Assembly (NCBI RefSeq): GCF_017377855.1
Contig: NZ_JAFREP010000028.1
Coordinates: 1-64,000, forward strand
Source: Acanthopleuribacter pedis
GTDB lineage: Bacteria; Acidobacteriota; Holophagae; Acanthopleuribacterales; Acanthopleuribacteraceae
DNA: 64,000 bases
Reading direction: 5' to 3'
Below the pieces are notes generated by a model. It had not been told where the DNA came from and did not search any database. It saw nothing but the letters and a program-made list of their open reading frames with translations. Below are positions 59,218-64,000 of the stretch, piece by piece (within the stretch, counting starts at the first letter, position 1; every line of letters starts with the position of its first letter). The position numbers were made by a program, and so were the translations under genes.

Positions 59218-60035
59218 TAGAAAAAGGAATCCTTAACGAAATAATTTCTGGTTTAGAAAGAAATATTAAAGAAGGTGCAATTAATGTTGACCAAGGGAAG
59301 TATTTTGAGGGAGGGCGAAAAGTGGCCCCGATTGTTGAAATATTAACAGGAGGTCTAGCTGTAGCTAAATCGGGAGCGAAACTCACAAAAGGGTTAGTTA
59401 AGAATGTTGATGATACTAGATTGATTTTTTCTGGGACAGCGCGAGAGTTCACATACCGAAGCATGTGGAAAACCAATCCAGGAGGAAGAGTGCGCAGCCT
59501 GGAAGAAGTTGAAGATTTAATTTCAAATGCAGGTGTAGTCAAACCAGACTATATTAGGTTCGAGATTGCTGACAATTTGCCATCCGATATATATGCAAAA
59601 TACACACATCTTGAAATATCCACACGCGGCAGTTCTACAAAGGCAATTGTAGATGGCACTCCATATAACTCAAAAACACCTTTTGATTTAGAGCAACTAA
59701 TGGATGAAAATGGCCAAATTTTAGTCCGGTTAAATAGAGAAATTCTGGATAGTGATGACAAAATACTTTCAGTTGTAATTCATGAGTTGCATGAAATTGT
59801 TTTTCTTGATAATAATTACTTCGACTCTCTCGAAAACCTCCGGTTTCAGTTCGTATGGAGGCAAAAGAGGTCGTCTGCCCATACAAAAGCAAATCAGATG
59901 GCAAGTGCATATTTTGAGATGCTAAAGGGTTTGAAACCAAGAATCGTGCTTGGCGATGAATTCTATTTTAACCCAGATATTTTCCCTCTTTTTCACAAAA
60001 GAGCAGGTCAAGCAACATGGAAGCCTTATGAGTGA
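59148..60035 (+). CDS. RHS C-terminal toxin-like tip, in the -1 frame
   Basis: The frame encodes 295 aa if entered by a -1 shift at 59148; it is open from 59100. It begins KKSSFEQTTLAEYNQINKAI, then has a Gly/Ala-rich hydrophobic segment (VEILTGGLAVAKSG) like the pre-toxin linkers of polymorphic toxins, then a mixed alpha/beta domain. VVIHELHEIVFL (near 200) is a conspicuous His/Glu cluster but is not a standard HExxH. I recognise no toxin family. A GTG at 59322 preceded by GAGGGAGGG could initiate a separate 237-aa product. The low GC and codon use match the next gene and differ from the RHS body, as expected for an exchangeable tip. Confidence 0.7.
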   Translation, partial: KKSSFEQTTLAEYNQINKAIDDLIEKGILNEIISGLERNIKEGAINVDQGKYFEGGRKVAPIVEILTGGLAVAKSGAKLTKGLVKNVDDTRLIFSGTAREFTYRSMWKTNPGGRVRSLEEVEDLISNAGVVKPDYIRFEIADNLPSDIYAKYTHLEISTRGSSTKAIVDGTPYNSKTPFDLEQLMDENGQILVRLNREILDSDDKILSVVIHELHEIVFLDNNYFDSLENLRFQFVWRQKRSSAHTKANQMASAYFEMLKGLKPRIVLGDEFYFNPDIFPLFHKRAGQATWKPYE

Positions 60036-60678
60036 TTTTTCAGGAATATTGCAAACCAAAGGTAAATCTTATGATGTGGCAATTGAATTCAAACCATCTG
60101 TTGTGTCTGTTTCCTCGAGGAGGTTTATTTTAGAAGGTCGCGGTATAGAACGCCTAAGATTAGTTTTTAAGGATAGCGACTTTCATGGCTTGGATATTCA
60201 CAAAGGCTGGTTGCAAAATTTTAACATCTTTTTTGTTTCTTTACTGACCTTTGTTTTTAATGGTGAAGCTGAAGAATTAGATCTGAAAGTGATGTATGAA
60301 TTTGGCCGATATATTGGTGGCGGAATTATGAACAAGGAAGCTTTAAAACTTGGGATAATACTGAATGGAAATGAATATTCATCTTCAGGATCAACGCCAT
60401 CGTTTTTGGCCGAGTTGCGCGAGCTTGAGAATGCGTTAAAACTACAAGGAAATGTTAATGCTTGTTTCAATTGCAGGCTGTCTGGTGTGAACCCTTTTAC
60501 AGAGGATTACTCAGGTTCGATTCTATGTTTTAGAGCAATAAAGTCCACGTACTATTGCATTCAAGACGAAGGGAGTTATATCGAAGCTACTGATTTTTCA
60601 AAAAGAGTGTATGAAAACTTCCTTTGCAATGAATACGAGAGGCTTACATCTGAAGACAAGCGTTTTTTTGACGAATGA
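60028..60678 (+). CDS. Candidate immunity protein for the RHS tip
   Basis: A 216-aa protein of no recognised family, low in GC like the toxin-like tip. Its ATG at 60028 overlaps the 3' end of the tip frame by 8 bp and has GGAAG upstream, giving tight translational coupling. There is no signal peptide, so it would act in the cytoplasm. Visible features are four Cys residues in the C-terminal half (NACFNC, ILCF, YYCIQ), which might bind metal, and an acidic composition. Position directly after an RHS tip is the hallmark of immunity genes in polymorphic toxin systems. The assignment rests on context, not homology. An in-frame start at 59950 would overlap the tip much further and is less likely. 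Confidence 0.7.
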   Translation: MSDFSGILQTKGKSYDVAIEFKPSVVSVSSRRFILEGRGIERLRLVFKDSDFHGLDIHKGWLQNFNIFFVSLLTFVFNGEAEELDLKVMYEFGRYIGGGIMNKEALKLGIILNGNEYSSSGSTPSFLAELRELENALKLQGNVNACFNCRLSGVNPFTEDYSGSILCFRAIKSTYYCIQDEGSYIEATDFSKRVYENFLCNEYERLTSEDKRFFDE

Positions 60679-60876
60679 ATCCTTAAAAACACTCGTAGTG
60701 CCTCAAAAATAGCGAGACCGACATTTCACGCTGAAATCCGCGCCATGGAAGGGGCGTCAGTCGTTCGCTTCGGTGAAACATGGCGAAAATTTTTTCGGGG
60801 AATGGGCTGTTTTTAATGCAAGGGATTCATTTGGACGCACTTCGGCCCTGGGCATCGGAACGAATAGACCTTGTTC
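60679..60876. other. Intergenic region; left flank of the transposase gene
   Basis: No gene. It probably contains the left end of the insertion sequence, but I could not match a terminal inverted repeat to the right side (61951-62030). Confidence 0.35.
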
Positions 60877-61950
60877 CTAACCTGAAACGCGATGATAAAA
60901 GCTGAGCAGGCCGCCCAGCCGGGTTCGTCGCCGGATTTTGCCTTGTGATTGGCCCTGCTCGCCGGCGATCAGCCGGTTACCGAGGCCTTGATGGAGGCGT
61001 TCCTCATAGTAGTGGATCACGTATTCACGCAAAAGGTACTCAAGTTGTCCCTTGGAGAAAATCACGAAACGGTCCAGGCATTCTTCGCGGATGCTGCGAA
61101 TCACGCGTTCCATGAGGGCGTTCAGGTTGGGTGAACGGGCCGGCAGTTTTACCGTGGTCACACCCGACGCCGCCAAGGTTTGTTTCAGCTTTTCGCCGAT
61201 CACCGCCGCCCGGTCGTGGATTAGGTACGATCCCTCTTTTAGAAACCCGTGGTCTTCATCGGTTTCATTACGGGAGATCTGAACCAGCCACGCTTGCGTC
61301 GGCTCATCCACGATTCCGGCGATGTGGATTCGTCGTGTCGCCAGATGCATCATTACCAAGACATGCACGCGCTGGATGCCCCAGCCACGGGTCAGTTCCA
61401 CCGTAAAGAAGTCCGCGGCAACCATACTCGACCAATGCTGCTCCAGGAAATGACGCCATGATCCAGCGCGTTTTGGGGCGGGGTTCAAACCGCCGTCCTC
61501 CAAAATCCGCGCCACGGTGTTTTTCGAAAGCGAAACGCCGACCTGCTTCAATGCCCCAAGGATCCTGCGATATCCCCAGCTTGGATTTTCCTCGGCCAAA
61601 CGCCGCACTAAGGCGACGGTCTCTGGTGCAGTGCCCGGCTGACCTTGTCGTCGCTTGGAATCGGTTTTCTATTTTTGATGCACCAGCTTTTTATACCAAC
61701 GCAAAAAGGTGTTCGGGCTGTAACTTAAGGTCGCGATGTCTTGCAAAAAATCATTCGGCACCGCCCGCGCGAGGATCGCAAGTCGCCGCCGCTGTTGGTC
61801 GGTCAAACGTTTGTTCATACCTTTATTTAATGAACGAATCGTTTCACGCTGAACCTGAATCAGACCCAGAAGAAAATCGAGGACGGCCTTCTGACGCGTT
61901 TCGACCTTCCCCAAAAACAATACCAACCACAAAATGTTCAGCCAGGACAT
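60877..61950 (-). pseudogene. Integrase-core (DDE) transposase with an in-frame stop
   Basis: A 358-codon frame interrupted once, by TAG at 61669-61671. The N-terminal 93 codons hold a helix-turn-helix (TLSYSPNTFLRWYKKLV). After the stop come KTDSKRRQGQPGT and NPSWGYRRILGALKQVGVSL, then the rve catalytic core with Asp in AADFFTVEL, Asp in LIHDRA and Glu in NALMERVIRSIREECLD, so the DDE triad is intact. Related transposases read straight through the stop position, where the local sequence is K-stop-K. The copy is therefore probably inactive unless the stop is suppressed. A degenerate relative lies at 46337-46572. No terminal inverted repeats were found with confidence. Confidence 0.85.
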
Positions 61951-62035
61951 GGGTACTCCTTGTGTTCACATCAAGGTGCATTTTTCTAAGTTGATTGACA
62001 ACTAAAGGCAGTAAAAACAAGCCCGAAACCAACGC

Positions 62036-62191
62036 GGGGTGTTGCGGCGGGGTGTTGCGGCGGGGTGTTGCGGCGGGGTGTTGCGGCGGGGTGTTGCGGC
62101 GGGGTGTTGCGGCGGGGTGTTGCGGCGGGGTGTTGCGGCGGCGCGCAGCGGCGGGGTGTTGCGGCGGCGCGCAGCGGCGGCGCGCAGCGGC
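62036..62191. repeat. 13-bp tandem repeat array, 12 units
   Basis: Twelve consecutive 13-bp units: nine GGGGTGTTGCGGC and three GGCGCGCAGCGGC, the second type at unit positions 9, 11 and 12. The array is followed immediately by GCGTCGACCGCACCTACCG. The same sequence follows a single unit GGCGCGCAACGGC in the RHS gene near 54124-54155, so the array seems to have expanded from a copied RHS segment. All frames through it are low-complexity and not believable as genes. Confidence 0.92.
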
Positions 62192-62213
62192 GCGTCGACC
62201 GCACCTACCGACA
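62179..62213 (+). pseudogene. RHS gene scrap next to the tandem array
   Basis: About 35 bp nearly identical to the RHS gene at 54124-54158, encoding GAQRRVDRTYR in both places. Similarity ends at the CATGG that follows. It is too short to be functional. Confidence 0.65.
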
Positions 62214-62339
62214 TGGTTATGTAGCCGCTGAAATCCGCCTCACGATGCTTCTGACGGCTTTACAATTACAAATTGGCCGGCCCCAGAAAGCCAACCCGGT
62301 TTTCACCGCAATCAAAACCTACCGCGACGCAAATCAAAC

Positions 62340-64000
62340 CTAAGGTTCCCTCAAAGGCACCGCATTTAGCCCGGCCAAGAACCGACGCGTCTCACCGTTG
62401 TGGTCACCCCACAGCAGGAAACCGGCGAGTTGGTTTTGGTCGCCCTCGATGATCAGTGAACCCGCTTCGGCCGTATGATCCGGGAACAAGGTTCCCAACA
62501 AAACCGTGGTTTTAGAGGCCGGCGCCAGGATCGCTAGGTTTTGCGTTGCCAGCAACGCGCCCGCATCGTCGTACAACCTCGCGGTCGCTGCTACCGGCGT
62601 CTCCCCGGTGTTTACCACAACCAAACCGGTCCACGCGTTTTCATTGGCGCGCAGGCGCGGGTACAACAAGCGGACCGCGCTTTGGTCGTCGCTTTGAATG
62701 CCGGCGAACAGCTCGTTGCCACTGGTCGTCGGTGCGCCGAACAGCTCATAACCGATCAAGGGTTGGGATGAACGGACCCGCACCCAAGCGGTGCCTGGTG
62801 GATATCGGTCGGGATTACCAAGCATGTTGGTACGGTCGAACAGCAAGGTTTCTTTTTGACGCGCGCCCAGGGACAACAGTTGCGTTTTCAGCAGGTTCCC
62901 CGCCGCATCGTAGTGTTCCTCGGTGATGTTCGCCGTCCCCTCCCCCACGTTGATGTACACCAGCCCGGTCCAAAACAAATCGGTATCGGCGGCGACGTGA
63001 AGGAAATGGAGGGTTTCAGAAGTTGTTCCGCGCAAAGCCATCGCCGCGCTTTCTTTTTCTGCCGGCACCCGGCTAAAACGTTCAACGGCGGTCAGGGGCA
63101 CCTCGCTGACCAGCAAACCCCAATCGGTATTGCTCAAGTCGGCACCGAAAAGATCGGCCATTTCAAGCGCCTTGCCGTGGAGCCCTTGACCCAAGCCGTC
63201 GGCCTGGACAGCGACCCCGGCGGGAAAACCAGTCAGCCGGGTTTCGCCCGCGGCGGTCGCGGGGTTCAGCGCAAAAAGTGCGGTACGGAACTGGGCGGTA
63301 TCTTTGGCGATATGGGGCATGTAGGTGGTGGTTGCGGGCGGTTGCGCCAACCAGGCCGAACGTGTTTCAGCATCGGACCGTTCGGCGAAAGCGACCAAGG
63401 GCAGATCGCTTTCGATGCGCACCCAACGCACGGCGGAGGGGGCCTGATCGAACCATTGGTCCATGGCTAATTCAACGCGTGCACCGGATGCCAACCGCGT
63501 CACCCGGGTACTGCTCTCAACCAAGGCCCCGGACGCGGTGAAGCCGTGCAGGCGCAGCTCCGTCTCAGTTTCGCCGGGATTGTGCACACCCAAGCGGGTG
63601 ACGACACCGGCGCCGTGCCGCAAATCGCCCAGCAAGGCAACCTGTTCAGCGGTCGCATCCCCGCCGGCGGGCAACGGTTCGAGCAAGGGACGCAGGAACA
63701 CGCCGTTCCCATGGGTGGCCAGCAACAGCATGCGGGTTTCGGGGTCGATGTTGAGATCGCCGACCAAAACCGCCTCGGGCAAACCGGCGGTGAGCGAAAA
63801 CCAGGAAAAACCGTCGTCAAGGCTGACAAAAACACCCAGGTCGTTCCCTATATAAATGTGTTCGGGAAATGCAGGATCCAACACCACGGCGGTGGTGGGC
63901 AGATCCGGCAACAAGCCGCCGTCCAGGGCGACCCAGGTCGCGCCACCGTCGCGGCTTCGGTAGACATGGTCGGCGCCAAACCCTGACAAAACAAGGGTAA
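62340..64000 (-). CDS. BNR/sortilin-like secreted protein, C-terminal part (runs off window)
   Basis: The frame is open to the window edge, so the N terminus is missing; at least 553 codons are present. The visible N-terminal portion has BNR/Asp-box motifs (HVYRSRDGGATW, VFVSLDDGFSWF) of sialidase- or VPS10-like beta-propellers. After about residue 120 come roughly three repeats of a beta domain of about 110 aa with the pattern W-T-G-L-V-x-x-N-x-G-E and YD-x-A-G-x-LL-x-TQ. These Ig-like modules are probably extracellular. No catalytic residues are identifiable. The apparent internal TTG start near 63989 is not real, since the propeller motif continues upstream of it. It may bind glycans or cell surfaces. 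Confidence 0.8.
   Translation of the reverse strand, partial: TLVLSGFGADHVYRSRDGGATWVALDGGLLPDLPTTAVVLDPAFPEHIYIGNDLGVFVSLDDGFSWFSLTAGLPEAVLVGDLNIDPETRMLLLATHGNGVFLRPLLEPLPAGGDATAEQVALLGDLRHGAGVVTRLGVHNPGETETELRLHGFTASGALVESSTRVTRLASGARVELAMDQWFDQAPSAVRWVRIESDLPLVAFAERSDAETRSAWLAQPPATTTYMPHIAKDTAQFRTALFALNPATAAGETRLTGFPAGVAVQADGLGQGLHGKALEMADLFGADLSNTDWGLLVSEVPLTAVERFSRVPAEKESAAMALRGTTSETLHFLHVAADTDLFWTGLVYINVGEGTANITEEHYDAAGNLLKTQLLSLGARQKETLLFDRTNMLGNPDRYPPGTAWVRVRSSQPLIGYELFGAPTTSGNELFAGIQSDDQSAVRLLYPRLRANENAWTGLVVVNTGETPVAATARLYDDAGALLATQNLAILAPASKTTVLLGTLFPDHTAEAGSLIIEGDQNQLAGFLLWGDHNGETRRFLAGLNAVPLREP

Noticed and set aside
59780..59820. HELHE in the RHS tip as a zinc-protease motif
   Set aside because: The spacing is HExHE, not HExxH, so a metallopeptidase call is not justified.
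46828..60678. Type VI secretion or Tc-toxin assignment for the RHS protein
   Set aside because: No VgrG, Hcp, PAAR, TcA or TcB component is seen. The N terminus has a Sec-type signal peptide instead.
60679..62035. Terminal inverted repeats of the integrase-type IS
   Set aside because: I could not align the two flanks over more than five bases, so no boundaries are claimed.
62036..62191. Possible CRISPR array
   Set aside because: Units are directly adjacent with no spacers, are only 13 bp long, and no cas gene is present.
62002..62343. Several overlapping glycine/cysteine- or proline-rich reading frames
   Set aside because: They are produced by the 13-bp tandem array, which is open in many frames on both strands, and have no ribosome binding site or homology.

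Overview
The window looks like a chromosomal segment of a moderately high-GC Acidobacteriota bacterium. I infer a Holophagae/Acanthopleuribacter-type lineage. The grounds are giant periplasmic-propeller hybrid histidine kinases, a TIGR02999-type ECF sigma factor next to a Ser/Thr kinase with a TPR tail, a TonB-dependent receptor with an N-terminal carboxypeptidase-regulatory-like domain, and a very large RHS/YD-repeat protein. No rRNA, tRNA, CRISPR array or phage module was seen.

Layout. 0.5-8.4 kb: a propeller hybrid kinase, a TANGO2/NRDE protein and an SPL-like radical SAM protein, all on the minus strand. 9-12.2 kb: a secreted alpha/beta-hydrolase-fold protein and an unknown 274-aa protein. 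12.8-19.7 kb: an ECF sigma factor, a divergent Ser/Thr kinase with TPRs, and an unknown coiled-coil protein whose 3' end overlaps the kinase gene. 19.9-24.8 kb: a DNA glycosylase, Lon protease and a PLP-dependent decarboxylase. 26-30.4 kb: a small secreted protein and a BarA-like hybrid kinase. 30.4-31.6 kb: a low-GC two-gene unit made of a signal peptide, an RHS-core tail and a metzincin-like domain, plus a small overlapping partner gene. 32-46.3 kb: a second propeller kinase, a TonB-dependent receptor, a GyrB-like ATPase without TOPRIM, an M48 peptidase and a soluble hybrid with two kinase cores. 46.3-62.2 kb: an RHS locus of about 14 kb, flanked by transposase and RHS debris. 62.3-64 kb: the 3' part of a BNR/sortilin-like secreted protein that runs off the window.

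The most notable region is the RHS locus. One reading frame of 4,130 codons (46828-59217) is broken by a single TAA at 48232. At its 3' end the conserved RHS core runs into low-GC sequence, where the evident toxin-like tip continues in the -1 frame. The switch lies at or near a G-GGA-AAA heptamer at 59142. The tip (to 60035) overlaps by 8 bp a gene that has the position of an immunity gene. This is either a recently broken polymorphic toxin or one whose tip is reached by ribosomal frameshifting. The separate metzincin unit at 30.4-31.6 kb carries the same kind of RHS junction, but directly behind a signal peptide, so it resembles a detached RHS tip with its own partner gene.

Mobile DNA is mostly small and non-autonomous. 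A MITE of about 220-237 bp with 14-bp terminal inverted repeats, flanked by TA, is present in three copies plus a remnant near the left edge. A second element of about 160-177 bp with AACCTAAGA-type ends is present in two full copies and one half copy. There is one integrase-type transposase gene with a nonsense codon and one degenerate fragment of a close relative. A 12-unit, 13-bp tandem array at 62036-62191 abuts, and seems to derive from, a piece of the RHS gene.
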